DNA of 64,000 nt from Xanthostigma xanthostigma (GCA_963575645.1 OY754464.1:61974948-62038947); one strand, 5' to 3'. Shown: positions 1 to 10,132, counted from the stretch's first letter. A program made the numbers and translations. The notes: generated from the letters alone by a model not told the origin.

Positions 1-238
1 GAAATCTAAAGCGCTTGGCAACTTTATATGTTTCATAAATAAATGACTCGTATATTGTGTAAACTTGCCAAGTGAAAACTTGGCACCTTCTAATATCTCA
101 CGTTTTTTGGCAAAACCAGCAAACACTTGTTCTTTATGTCGAACTTGACCTTTTTTAGCACATTTTATTTAACTCGCATTCTTGTGTGTCTGTCCATACA
201 ATGTATTCTTACTTGTTTATCTTGTAATAGCAATCACT
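1..238. other. AT-rich stretch with one small hairpin
   Basis: No gene seen. A 7-bp stem (TGCCAAG 66-72, CTTGGCA 79-85) is the only structure. Similar words recur near 60660-60680, so this may be the edge of a dispersed repeat. Confidence 0.4.
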
Positions 239-309
239 GGTCTATGGGTCAGTTGGTTAGAGCATCGTGCTAATAATACGAAGGTCGCGGGTTCGATCCA
301 CCATAGGAC
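239..309 (+). tRNA. tRNA-Ile(AAT)-like gene, probably degenerate
   Basis: The segment follows the eukaryotic tRNA-Ile order: acceptor GGTCTAT, D arm with AGTTGGTTAGAGC, anticodon arm TCGTG-CTAATAA-TACGA with AAT anticodon, and T arm GCGGGTTCGATC. There are defects. The second acceptor pair is G-A, a base is missing between acceptor and D stem, and the 3' T-stem strand is one base short. The internal A and B promoter boxes are present. It may be a recently decayed tRNA copy or a tRNA-derived insertion; it is not convincing as a functional gene. Confidence 0.6.
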
Positions 310-339
310 ATATAATATTTGTATATGTTTATGATGTAT

Positions 340-475
340 TTTTTTACTAGAAAAATAATAAAAGTAATAATAATAATCTTTATTAGTACATATAAGTGCA
401 CTAAAAGGCGAGGTTCAGCCACAGGCTGCTTTTCAACCTAACCCTTTATGCTAAATAGGTACATAATAATAAAAA
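340..475 (-). repeat. 3' end of a non-LTR retrotransposon (fragment)
   Basis: Read on the minus strand, this piece ends in AATAAAG followed by an (ATT)n tail (about 359-385 on the plus strand). The same kind of tail closes the truncated reverse-transcriptase copies at 6005-6570 and 29240-30180. No coding sequence remains, so it is read as a severely 5'-truncated 3' untranslated region. Confidence 0.45.
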
Positions 476-606
476 AAAAATAATATATCACGTTTTTAAA
501 GGGAACTAAAAAGTATAAACAATTTTTTTTACAGACAGATTTTTAACTTGTAGGATTTGAAACGAAAAAACGTGGGATGCATGCGACATCATGTAGAGAG
601 TAGCTG

Positions 607-1034
607 TTAAGAGTATTCGTCCCTGCAAATACCCCCTGAACCCTTCATCTCAAATCTTTTCCCCTCGCCTAAAAACGGTTCGCGCTCTCGCGACGCTATT
701 TTTAAAGCTAGAGGGTTCTGGTAAACGCCAAATGAAAGACGAAGAATCAGACTACAGATCCTTCAGGCAAATTTTTTGAAAAACAGTTTCACCTACGTGT
801 GAAATATTACATAACTTATTATTTTTTTCAAAAGGTTGAAAGTTTCTTCAGGAATTTTTTTTCAAAAAATTCGCCTGAAGGATCTGTAGTCTGATTCTTT
901 GTCTTTCATTTGGCGTTTACCAGAACCCTCTAGTTTTAAAAATAGCGTCGGGAGAGCGCAAAACGTTTTTATGCGAGGGGAAAAGGTTTGAGATGAAGGG
1001 TGCAGGGGGTATTTGCAGGGACGAATACTCTTAA
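607..1034. mobile_element. TTAA-flanked foldback MITE, copy A
   Basis: A long palindrome. The left arm starts TTAAGAGTATTCGTCCCTG and the right arm ends with its reverse complement, finishing at TTAA (1031-1034). Arms are about 190 bp with a short AT-rich centre. TTAA lies at both ends, which is the target duplication known for piggyBac-type elements, so a piggyBac-related origin is possible. A near-identical copy lies at 24430-24857. Short ORFs across it are mirror images of the arms and not genes. Confidence 0.8.
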
Positions 1035-1638
1035 TGAAAAAAAATATATAAGATAAAACGAATAATGCGCCCCACGTTTTTCGTTTCAAATCTTATAAGT
1101 TTAAAACCTGTATGTAAAGAGTTTATTTTATTTAGTTCGGTTTAAAAACGTGGTCTCTTAAAATTTTTTTTGTCTTTTATTTTTCAAATGATGTGACGTC
1201 ACTAGATATATATTTAGATGCACAAACCTCTCTGTAATTACACCGCGACGCGCGGTTCACATTATCGTTCGCGAAGAAACGGAACTAGAGAACGTCACAT
1301 CATGCTGTATGTAGTTAGAGTTCTATATCAGCTGCGCAGATTATGTGCATTGCAAGTTGGCCATTTTAATTAAAATCCACTGTTAACTACAAAACGCAAA
1401 TTTCGTCAAATACCATTAAGTCGCTCTTGAAACACTTTCACATAAACCATTTTATCTACATAGTTATACTTCTGATATCGACTTTCTGATAACAATCTTA
1501 TAAAATAAAATGATGAATACGCATTTAAAACACAATTCAACCGTTATGATCGATAAATGAATTTAACTGACAATTTTACTTTTTGCGACGACTATATAAT
1601 AATTTGATCTAATTTAGCAATGATGTTAATTAATTCCT
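1035..1638. other. Unassigned AT-rich sequence
   Basis: No ORF or repeat that I can assign. A slightly GC-richer patch near 1230-1290 has no recognisable structure. Confidence 0.4.
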
Positions 1639-1726
1639 ATCTTTGATTAACGTCTGAATAGAACTCTTCAAGTAAATAAAATTCTGAGAAAAATTGGTCA
1701 ACAATTTTATTTACTTGATTAATTAA
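1639..1726. repeat. Short foldback MITE of the 'ATCGACC' family, copy 1
   Basis: The core 1668-1718 is a hairpin: TCAAGTAAATAAAATT and its reverse complement flank AAAATTGGTCAAC. The flank ATCTTTGATTAACGTCTGA (1639-1657) recurs beside the other copies at about 12055-12175, 22299-22360, 52960-53046 and 60468-60593. The recurring flank shows the full unit is larger than the hairpin. Confidence 0.6.
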
Positions 1727-2239
1727 TTCCTGTTGATTGGTAGATTTTTTTGCAATATCTGTGATAAAGATACCTACAATCATTGTTTCAAAGACATTTC
1801 TCTTAATTTGTGTCATTTAAAGGCTCCAATTGCTAACATTATTGCAGCTTCTAAATACCAAATTCAACTGCAGAACAATCAAAATCATAGATACTTCATA
1901 ATTTTAGGATAAAGTATATTTTCTATTGTTAGGAAAAGGTATAATATTTACACCTAAAGCTTACCATCCAGTTTACAAAATTTGCGTGCGTTCTGTGTGG
2001 CAGATTTTCTTGCCTTCAGGACCTGTTCTGCCGCTCCGAAAGCAGCACATGAAACGTCATCATCAGATACTCCCGTGCTACTTCTGATCCACAAGATGTA
2101 GAATGTTATTTCGATCGGCTTTGAGCTGCATTTACCGTCAGAACATTAGTAGGTACAAATAAACATCTATCACTGTCATATGCAAGAAGTGTTCACTGAG
2201 TCTCTGTCATTCAGTCAACACCTTTGATTCAACGGTATG
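1727..2239. other. Unassigned sequence between two repeat ends
   Basis: No gene seen. In the related copy near 60.4 kb the flanking repeats are almost adjacent, so this stretch may be interior of a longer element that the other copy has lost. Confidence 0.3.
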
Positions 2240-2479
2240 TTTGTTGCACAACACATACATGAAACACGACACACGACTTGTGGCAGTAGTGACTAGTGTT
2301 ACCGTGTAGTTGTAGTTTGTTGTCAACAGTGTTCGAAAAAAGTTAATAATTAAAACATCAGAAACGTGGATGTGATTCATAATTTAATTATCCCCCCTCT
2401 CCTTTCCTAGTCCGTGTTAGGAGGTACTCCCGGTTGACCTTGCGGAAGGCCAATTTAAAATGTTCACGCGCCGCCACTG
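2240..2479 (-). mobile_element. hAT-like element end with CAGTGGCG terminus, copy 1
   Basis: Reverse complement of the region begins CAGTGGCGGCGCGTGA and runs through ATTTAAATTGG, GGTCAACCGG, ATCACATCC and GACAACAAACTAC. The same order is found on the plus strand from 60226. CAGTGGCG termini are common in hAT-type elements. No second terminus or target duplication could be fixed, so the class is an inference. Confidence 0.45.
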
Positions 2480-3612
2480 CCATTTTCACATTTTTAATTG
2501 ATTAGCAATAATTAGATAACACATGGAAAATCCATTTTTTGACGAAATTATTATTTGGTCTATCAAGTTGAGAATTTTATAAATAATAATTGCATAGGTA
2601 CGCTGTGTTTGTTTCACTGGCCTAATATTTTTAGCTTTCTCATCCAACATTAGTAGATTCATTTTTAAGGTCTTTTTTTAATATAAATGCAAATTCTTAT
2701 GAAAATATTTAAATTAATCTCATCTTATTTCATGCAACAATATTTGCTCTACTATAGTCATTATTACTATAAAATGTCAAAATTAGCATAAAGAATATGA
2801 ATTTTGAACAAAAAAACTAAACAAACTATTTATAACAAATACTTTAATGGCCACATTCACCGAAGTTATTTATTGGGTTCATTTGTTTTTCAGGTAACTA
2901 TTCATCCGAATAAATAGCGATAATTCAATTCACCAACCATAATTATGTTTACTTTAGGTATAAATCTATTCTGTCTTACTTCGAGGGTGTAAATATTTAT
3001 TCGCCTGATAAAATAAAACGTAGAGTATTATATCTACAGTTGCTCTCGTAAATTTATTTATGTGTTGTTTATTAATATTTTGTGAAGTGTATAGTTGTAA
3101 AACATTAAAGTTAGTGGAAATTTTGTGTTCAGTTGGGTTAGGATAAAACATTATTATTTTGTAAAACTTTTTTTGACGTTTACACTAACGCCATTGGTCG
3201 GATTTTTGGGTGAACGTCAAAATATTCAATAAAAGAGCAAGGAGTATAGTGTAGTGTATATTTATTCTTTAACTAACTTCTCTACCTGATAATTTGCTTG
3301 ATGAATTGAAAGTAAATTTTATTTTAATTAATAAATTTGTTCCAAGATATAAGCTTCTATCTTTAATTGTGTTCGGTGAACAGATGTTTTTCATGAAAAA
3401 TAAGTTTCTATTTAATATTATCAAATTCAAATATACATTTTAATTTTGTACTTTCCATCATGGTTACACTTATTGATATGCGAATTTTCCAATCGATTTC
3501 CGTAATATTATGTAGGTCAAGTTTTAACAATATAAAGATATACTTTCCATACCAAAATAATTGTTCGCTTGATGAACTGCAAAGATATCGCATACTGAAT
3601 TGTTGCATTAAA
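2480..3612. other. Unassigned AT-rich sequence
   Basis: Very AT-rich with only short chance ORFs, including overlapping ones on opposite strands near 3410-3640. No splice-flanked exon, RNA gene or repeat was recognised. Confidence 0.4.
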
Positions 3613-3875
3613 CTGTTACTCAATCGCTTTAGTTCGGTTTAGTTTTATTATGCTATCGTACAACGGCAATTCATTTAACGTACACATTAAGACTTTCCAT
3701 TATAGCTAACTGTTTCATTCACCATTCAAAGTAAAATTGCCACCGGTTGTGTTGGTATTAACATTCTACTCAATCGCTTTGAGTTCAGTTTAGCTTCACT
3801 TCATTATCGAGTGGCAATTTACTCAAGTTACTTCCAAATGTATTTTTGAATGAATATTTTTCTTGACGATTCTTT
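3613..3875 (+). repeat. About 1.7 units of a ~150-bp tandem repeat
   Basis: TACTCAATCGCTTT followed by a TTCGGTTTAG-like block starts at 3617 and again at 3767, a period of 150 bp. The intervening text (GGCAATTCATTTAACG, TATAGCTAACTGTTTCATTCACC, TTGTGTTGGTATTAACATTC) recurs once more at about 8000-8200. This looks like a small satellite-type or element-internal repeat. Confidence 0.5.
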
Positions 3876-4459
3876 ATAGTCAGAGTGCCCGTCGGCAAAA
3901 ATTTTATTGATACATACTCTCCCCAAACTTTGTATATGGTTTCATTAGGCCTAGTCTGACACCTATTTCCTCTATGACTTTTCTTGATTTTGGGGCGTTT
4001 TCTCTTTAAACTATCCGAAAGATGTCGTTTTGACGACACGTAAAAATTTATAGATACTGTTTGATTTTTTAATTGGATAGCTTAAAATCTTCAACCAGAA
4101 CGCTAAATTAATGTTCTCTGACAAATAATATGAACCATTTAAAATGTCTGACACCTCGAATATGGTCGACATATTCTAGGTGTCAGACATTTAAAATGAA
4201 TCATATTATTTGTCAGAGAACATTATTTTAGCGTTTTGGTTGAAGTTTTTAAGCGATCCAATTAAAAAAAACAAACAGTACCTATAAATTTTTACATGTC
4301 GTCAAAACGACATCTTTCGGAAAGTTTAGAGAGAAAACGCCCCAAAATCAAGAAAAGTCATAGAGGAAATAGGTGTCAGACTAGGCCAAATGAAGCCATA
4401 TACAAAGTTTGGGGAGAGTATGTATCAATAAAATTTTTGCCGACGGGCACTCTGACTAT
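3876..4459. mobile_element. Foldback element with mirrored small ORFs
   Basis: An inverted repeat with arms of about 280 bp around a centre near 4165. The outer edge is ATAGTCAGAGTGCCCGTCGG and its reverse complement. Each arm holds an ORF beginning ATGTCGTCAAAACGACATC, on the minus strand from 4039 and the plus strand from 4296. The shared 55 residues or so are basic (KRKRPKIKKSHRGNRC in the left arm). The arms differ at four sites in that stretch, three of them amino-acid changing. I do not recognise the peptide. It may be a transposon-encoded remnant or a chance ORF. Confidence 0.7.
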
Positions 4460-4529
4460 TATTTTTCATATGTTAACTAGCGGCCCTGTACGTGCTTCGC
4501 TACGTATAAAGTGAAATAATAAAACAATT

Positions 4530-4660
4530 TAATTAGAACATCTATCTATCTATCTATTTTATTAATTGCTAGCTATTTTAAAATATACATGTGCGTATAT
4601 GTGTGTATGTCGAGCACTCCGGCTGCGCCGTCGTGCTCGAAAAAAAAAGCATTTATTTTA
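4530..4660 (+). repeat. Dispersed repeat beginning with a TCTA microsatellite
   Basis: (TCTA)n at about 4540-4556, then TTTAAAATATACATG, GTGTGTATGTCGA and ACTCCGGCTGCGCCGTCGTG. The same series lies at 22185-22275. It is non-coding and is probably one end of a Helitron-like or RTE-derived element. Confidence 0.5.
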
Positions 4661-4695
4661 AACGATATTCAGTTTTTTTACATCCTCGATCTAGA

Positions 4696-4816
4696 TATAT
4701 GGTTGTTAAGTTCGTTGCGCCATCTATTGAATATTCACTCAATCCAGTCAACAGGTATCGCCATCTTATATGGTTGTTAAGTTCGTTGCGCCATCTATTG
4801 AATATTCACTCAATCC
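4696..4816 (+). repeat. 71-bp tandem duplication
   Basis: The roughly 50-bp block starting TATATGGTTGTTAAGTTCG is present at 4696-4745 and again at 4767-4816 with a 71-bp offset and almost no differences. It contains GCGCCATCTATTGAA, a word also found in the Helitron-like copies near 41.04 and 59.15 kb. Confidence 0.7.
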
Positions 4817-4849
4817 TGGAGCTAACAGATAATTATGACTGTCAAGGAA

Positions 4850-5040
4850 TAGACAAATAATTTGCAATAAAATAATATTGCGACTATAAATTGAAATGTA
4901 AGCTATCCTATCTTTCAAGTTGGGTCGAATTGCACACGGTGTGCAAATCAAATTTAAAATCGGTTCAGTAGTTTAGGAGTTCATCGCGGACAAACAACCG
5001 GACAAACAACGTGACACGTAATTTTTATATATAAAGATTG
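4850..5040 (+). repeat. RTE-like retroposon 3' end
   Basis: AAAATCGGTTCAGTAGTTT, a GACAAACAACCGGACAAAC stretch, and the ending GTGACACGTAATTTTTATATATAAAGA resemble the 3' ends of insect RTE-type retroposons and their short derivatives. There is no coding sequence. Confidence 0.4.
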
Positions 5041-5082
5041 TATACAAATCGATCAAGCTTACGCTATACATGCACAATTGTG

Positions 5083-5485
5083 ACCGAGTGGGGTGGCGAG
5101 CGCACTGGACTCGCATTCGGGGCGTACCGGGTTCGAATCCCGACGGGTCTTTTTCCTGCTGCCTCTCGCCGAGAAACAATAATTCCTGTACCGGCCATCT
5201 TGTTTGCGGTTTTCCATGGTTTCCCTCAATAATTTCAGATAGATATCGAGATGGTTCCTTATTCAAGGCTATGGCCGATTACCTGTCAAACTCCTATGCT
5301 CAAAATTTGTCTACCTTATCCTAATATCCTAAGATTCCTTCATTCGCCCATTGCTATTAATTAGTTGAAGTTGAAAAATATAGAAAATAACGGGAAGTGT
5401 GATAGATGGAAAATAGTAATGGTGCGAATGGCGTATGTTATAACATAAAGTCGAGAAACGGACGTTAAACGCATTATTATTATTA
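5083..5485 (+). mobile_element. tRNA-derived SINE, copy 1, with 13-bp target duplication
   Basis: The head looks like a tRNA with an A box (GGTGGCGAGCGCACTGG) and a B box (GGGTTCGAATCCCG). A body with CCTCTCGCCGAGAAACAATA follows, then a tail of ATT repeats ending at 5485. The 13-bp sequence ATGCACAATTGTG stands immediately before (5070-5082) and after (5486-5498) the element, so the boundaries are secure. A second copy in the opposite orientation lies at 20490-20936, and a 3' fragment at about 26131-26256. Transcription would use the internal RNA polymerase III promoter; retroposition would use an unidentified LINE. Confidence 0.88.
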
Positions 5486-5748
5486 ATGCACAATTGTGTG
5501 TGGTCTATAGTCAATAAAGAAAAAATTGAAGAAAAAAAATGATAATATAAGCTTCGTCCAACACGTTACTCAAGAGAGAGAGATTGTGAATTATAGACGC
5601 TTAACAGCTGAGGTCATCAGCGTCTATATAATTAAAAAAACATCGGAATAAACACGTTACTTGAACCCAAACCCTATGACTATCTATTAGAGTCTAGAAC
5701 TGTACCACAGAGCTAATGCTTGACATGTAAGAGTAACTTGATAAGTTT

Positions 5749-5881
5749 GTTCCAAGCAGCCAGCAAACGTTAACGAAACCGTCACCCGCATGCGCAGTAG
5801 CCAAAGCGAAGCTGTTTGTGTCGGTTTTGGAACATGCGCATGCGGGTACCTATCGTTACCGTTTGCTGACTGCTTGGAACA
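5749..5881. mobile_element. Short palindromic MITE
   Basis: TGTTCCAAGCAGCCAGCAAACG at the left pairs with CGTTTGCTGACTGCTTGGAACA at the right. Inner arms also pair (CCCGCATGCGCA and TGCGCATGCGGG). No ORF. No certain target duplication was found, so the family is unknown. Confidence 0.65.
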
Positions 5882-6002
5882 TATACCTGATATTACTGTA
5901 ACATTTATTCATTAATTTGAAAGTTTGTGTCAATTAATTACTTATAACAATTATTCGCGCCAAAAATTTCCAATCCTGATAATTTTTGTTCAATCTACAC
6001 CT

Positions 6003-6570
6003 ATTTGAAAAATATTGTAAGTAAAAATTTCATACTTAATATTTACTATGCATATTTTCACGCAAATTTAACATTTGGAATTTTATTTTGGGGCAATTCA
6101 TCCAGTGCACAAAAAATTTTTTTGTTGCAAAAAAAATGTATCCGTATCATGGCGGGCGTCGCACCTCGACACAGTTGCAGAACACTTTTTAAAAAGTACA
6201 ATATTCTAACATTATATGCCGTCTTCATTTTAGAGTGCGCGTTATTTTTAAATAACAACAAAATATTATTTCACGAAAATATTTCAAAAAACAATCACGA
6301 CACCAGAAACAGAGACAAATTACAATTGTTACAGACAAATTTGTCTGTCGTCCAAAGAGGTGTACGCAACACCATGATATGGATAGATAACCAAATACCA
6401 CTACCCCTGAAATGTGTTAAGCAATTTAAAAAAAAACTGAAAAATAAATTGATCGAAGAATCAAACTATAATCTCGAACGATACTTAAAATAATTTTCAA
6501 GACCATTGACGCTGCTGACATACAATTATTGTATTACATAAATAAAGATTATCTTTATTATTCTCAATGT
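6003..6570 (+). pseudogene. 5'-truncated non-LTR retrotransposon, C-terminal RT part
   Basis: An open frame of about 162 codons ends with TAA at 6493. It contains YFHANLTFGILFWG, IFLLQKKCIRIM and SCRTLFKKYNILTL, the spacing seen in the thumb and connection region of Jockey/CR1-type reverse transcriptases. The catalytic FADD block and everything upstream are missing. No genuine start codon exists: the frame opens with TTG, and in-frame sequence continues upstream to the truncation near 6000. After the stop comes a short 3' untranslated region and an AATAAAGATTATC-type tail. A relative is the minus-strand copy at 29240-30180. It is a dead copy left by incomplete reverse transcription. Confidence 0.8.
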
Positions 6571-6599
6571 TCATGATTTTTTTCAGATTTTTCTGAGCG

Positions 6600-7020
6600 A
6601 CAGTTTCAGAAATAAGGCTAGGGGACAAGCAATTTTCCCGAACGCGACTGTGGACTCACGTGCGTGGTTACAAGTTGGAGTTCAAAATTAAAACCGAAAC
6701 TATTTTTCGTGCTTGCTTCTCTGCTTGATTTGAGCACGAACCAATCAGAAAACGGTATCTTGTCACGTGAGTGACATGGACAATCGCCCACAAACAAATA
6801 TGGAATCACAGTGTGTGTTCTGTTCAGAGGCAATCAACGCTCATTTTTGTGAACATTCGAACTGTTACTGCGCATGCACTATACCCATCTACAGAGTCAG
6901 CTTCAAAACACGCATCGTGTGAAACGAACACATAAAATCCATCGCACACTTTAAACCCAGCAGCCAAATCTAGCAAAGAATCTAGTGGCAAAAACCAGCT
7001 TCGTGTGCAGCGGCCTTTAG
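6600..7020. mobile_element. DNA-transposon-like repeat ending GTGTGCAGCGGCC, copy 1
   Basis: The right end AAAACCAGC.TCGTGTGCAGCGGCCTTTA is shared with a copy ending at 38966. In reverse complement (CGCTGCACACGAGG) it matches the left ends of copies at 48924 and 50681. The interior has TCACGTGAGTGACATGG and CAGTGTGTGTTCTGTTCAGAG in common with the others. No transposase is present. PIF/Harbinger or hAT affinity is possible, but target duplications were not resolved. Confidence 0.5.
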
Positions 7021-7091
7021 TCCAGTCAGAATAAACATTTCCATTTACTATAATTCACATAGAACTTAATATTAGTACAGATCTTAAGTAC

Positions 7092-7606
7092 ACGATTACA
7101 AATGAAATATCAAAAGTCCCACCGATCCTACATCTGCCAAAAAATGTTTTCAAGGTCAGAGGTTAAAAGTATCGATTTTTTGCACTTGAAAACGGTAAAT
7201 GATATCTAAAAATAGGTCAGACAAAAGTTGTAGACCATGCAATTGTCTGCAAGAATTGTTCTTATAATTTTTTCCCTACGAATCACTATTCCTGAGATAT
7301 GGGACTAAAATTTCTGTGTACGTACTGAACGTATTTATCAAAAATAACGTTATATAATAATATGCATATTAGTATTTTCGATGTATGAAATCACTATTTT
7401 AAAAGAATCGTGATTCGTACGGAAAAAAGTATAAGTACAATTATTGTAAACAATTACATGATCTACAGCTTTTGTCTGATCTATTTTTAGATAATATTTA
7501 CCGTTTACCAGAAAAGTATAACAAACCGATACTTTTAATCTTTGACCTTGAATACATTTTTTATCAAATGTAGGATCGATGGGAACTTTTGATATTTCAT
7601 TTGTAA
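7092..7606. mobile_element. Diverged foldback element
   Basis: Left arm words such as GAAATATCAAAAGTCCCA, AGGTTAAAAGTATCG and AAAATAGGTCAGACAAAAG reappear as reverse complements in the right arm (TTTTGTCTGATCTATTTTTA, CGATACTTTTAATCT, GGGAACTTTTGATATTTC). Arms are about 200 bp with many mismatches, so the copy is old. The 94-codon minus-strand frame here is only the arm. Confidence 0.65.
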
Positions 7607-7739
7607 CAGTGTACCTACCTAAGACTTGTGTCAATTTTCAGCTCTATGCGAATTATTGTAAACCTACCACTACTTTTTTGTCTGTTTTGACCGGACTACT
7701 TTACATAATACAAGCATAAACAAATTTTAATCTATAAAT

Positions 7740-8200
7740 AAATGCGAGAAAGAAAAAGTTGTGGTCCCAATTTGAGTGTGTTAATTCGTATACATCGTGA
7801 TGAAACATACATCATTTTCTTCCTTTTAATGAGGGTAAGTGCACAATTTATGTTTCAATACGATGTGTACGAATTAATACAGGTAAATGGATTCAACAGA
7901 AATCCACATAAAAACAAAATATCCTTAATAATGTTCAAAAATGAAATACGGTTCAATTTCGACCACTGGACGACCACCAGTAACAATAATTTGATGACGT
8001 TCGCCGGCAGCTGTGATACTGTCGTCGATATTAGCTTTCTACTCAATCGCTTTTGGTTCGGTTTAGCTTCTCAACCATCACCGCACAGCGGCAATTCATT
8101 CGACTTACACACATTTATAGAGGAGTTTCAATTATAGCAAACTGTTTGTTTGCGCGATTCACCGTGAAACTGTCGTTGGCTCGAATGTCGTATTAACCTT
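7740..8200 (+). repeat. Region with one further unit of the ~150-bp repeat
   Basis: From about 8000 to 8200 the text TACTCAATCGCTTT, TTCGGTTTAGC, CGGCAATTCATTCGAC, TATAGCAAACTGTTTG matches the units at 3617 and 3767. A 131-codon frame (7742-8137) crosses it, but its composition and the repeat argue against a gene. Confidence 0.45.
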
Positions 8201-8499
8201 CTAATGTTTTTACAACTGGCGACGAACATTCTTGAGCAGATTACTGCCACCACAACGATGGGTATTAGCGTCGGAGCAAAACAGAATTAATCTTTCAATA
8301 AGACGTTGTCACCCGTCGTTTTCAAATAGACGAATTATAAAAGTACTATCTTAAAGAAACTGTGGAATTAACGTGTTAAAAACAAAGCCCTTGGAAAAGA
8401 AATTAATGTAAACAATGTTTTAAAGCAGATACATTAGAATATTAAATATTTATTGTGTTGCACAGTTCTTATTATTATTTTAATTAATATATTTTATTA

Positions 8500-8730
8500 A
8501 GGATTTTAGACCTGTCAGCTACATCGAAAGAGCTGGCAAAAAGCAATTTATATTTTGAATTCAATTTATAATTTAGTAAGTTTGTACTCTATCTGTCTGT
8601 CTGTTACCTTTTCACGCCTAAACGGCTGAAACGATTTTGATAAAATTTGGCAAGAAGATAGAGTGCATCCTAAGGAAGGATATAGTCTCAAAAAAACATT
8701 TTTCGTTCAAATTATTTTGAAAGAAACGAT
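8500..8730 (+). repeat. Helitron- or RTE-like fragment
   Basis: CTATCTGTCTGTCTGTTACC, TTTCACGCCTAAACGGCTGAAACG and TTTTGATAAAATTTGGCAAG form the block found in many insect Helitron-like and RTE-derived repeats. Ends were not located. Confidence 0.4.
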
Positions 8731-8868
8731 ACTTTTTCATGGCAACGGGTTGCTGACATTATTAATTATCGTCATCTGGGGGTGGGAATTGCGCTTTGGG
8801 GTGATCGCCAAATATAACACAGTCTGTTTTCTCTGCTTTTAGTTCCTCACACTAAAAAAATACGACTA

Positions 8869-9042
8869 TATACACGTGAATTTTGTTGATATGGTATAGC
8901 TATGTAGATCATTAATGCATGACAGAATATCGTTTCACATAAAATGCATACCTAGCTCTTTTGGGCGACCGGTCTATGCTGCATTTTATGTGGAATGCAA
9001 TAATGATCTTTATAGCTACCGTATTAACAAAACTCGTGTATA
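8869..9042. mobile_element. Foldback MITE, first of two abutting palindromes
   Basis: Outer arms are TATACACGTGAATTTTGTT and AACAAAACTCGTGTATA; the inner stem is CACATAAAATGCA and TGCATTTTATGTG around a 30-base loop. Arms are near 70 bp with some mismatches. Confidence 0.65.
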
Positions 9043-9186
9043 TGTTACGGTTAATACAAGAAAGTAGTTTATTCGCGAATTAACCGGCTAATACCCGAAT
9101 TAACCAACGTCAAGGATTGGTTAATTCGGGTAATTAGCCGATTAATTCGCGAATTAACTACTTTCTTGTATTAACCGTAACATATA
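9039..9186. mobile_element. Foldback MITE, second of two abutting palindromes
   Basis: Nearly perfect arms from TATATGTTACGGTTAATACA to its reverse complement. The interior is built from repeats of TTAATTCGGG, GGCTAATTC and TTCGCGAATTAA words. It shares the TATA junction with the preceding palindrome. Confidence 0.75.
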
Positions 9187-9591
9187 TATTCCGTCTTAAA
9201 TGAAATTCACTGTATGTATTTTGCATTTGCGATTCACAAAACGTTGAAAGTAATCAGACTAAAACAGGAATTTTAAAAACCGAGATAGCTATCAATAAAA
9301 ACGACAAATTGACAGATTTGTCTTTACATAAACAGTCTCCTTATATAGCGGAAATACGAGAAAACGAATGCATTCGAAACAAAACGCTAGAGTTACATGT
9401 CCAAATGATAAATGTAAGGTGATTTCAACATTTACCTTACATGCATTTTTTGCAATTCATCACTCAAATAAAGTTTATTTGAACCAAAATGAAAGTATAC
9501 GACATACGTTACGAATTTACTATTTATGTAAAATGATTTGATTAAGACATAAACATAATATTCGCGATAAATCTAAGGACGTATGAGGTAT

Positions 9592-10132
9592 CAGAGATGG
9601 GAAAAACGGGTCTTTTTAGTGATCTGCATCTTTGCATGTGGATCACGTATGTGAGCCGGCTACCTGAACCGGTTCAAAAAGAGTCGAGTTCTGAACATGT
9701 TATTCGAGTCAACTGAGCCACTGAGTTAGTTGAGTCAAGTCAATCATATCACGTAATATTATGCCAGTGACTGACTCACATATTATAAGACAGGGTTTTA
9801 CAGGTTGCTACTTGCTATGTTACAGAAAGCATATTACAATATGCAATAAAATACCTTAAATAGTTGTGACTTAAGTGAAACATTGTAATAACTGTACCGC
9901 CTGTGCGTAGTGTGTACACTGTATAGTTGTAATGTATACCTGTATAGAATGCATAGCCAAACATATGATGCATGAGTCATTTGAGCTGACAGATACTTAT
10001 TGCTTCTGTGTGTTTCACTGAGTTATGCGGATCCGTTGAGCCGTCGGCTCAAAAAAAAGTGAGTCGGCTCTCACGGATCTTCTGTCGGAGTCGACTCTTT
10101 AAACCGGTTCAGATCTGAGTTACCCAACATTA
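9592..10132. mobile_element. hAT-type MITE with 8-bp target duplication
   Basis: TGAGGTAT stands at 9584-9591 and again at 10133-10140, immediately outside the element. Ends are CAGAGATGGGAAAA and, on the opposite strand, TAATGTTGGGTAACTC. The 8-bp duplication and the A.TGGG-type terminus fit hAT. The interior has GAACCGGTTC near both ends (9666 and 10104 regions). No transposase ORF, so it needs a partner in trans. Confidence 0.85.

Noticed and set aside
862-1089. 75-codon frame on the minus strand
   Set aside because: It lies in the right arm of the TTAA foldback and recurs in the other copy (24685-24885) only because the DNA is repeated.
7742-8137. 131-codon frame as a candidate gene
   Set aside because: It overlaps the ~150-bp repeat, and the frame is not kept in the other repeat units.
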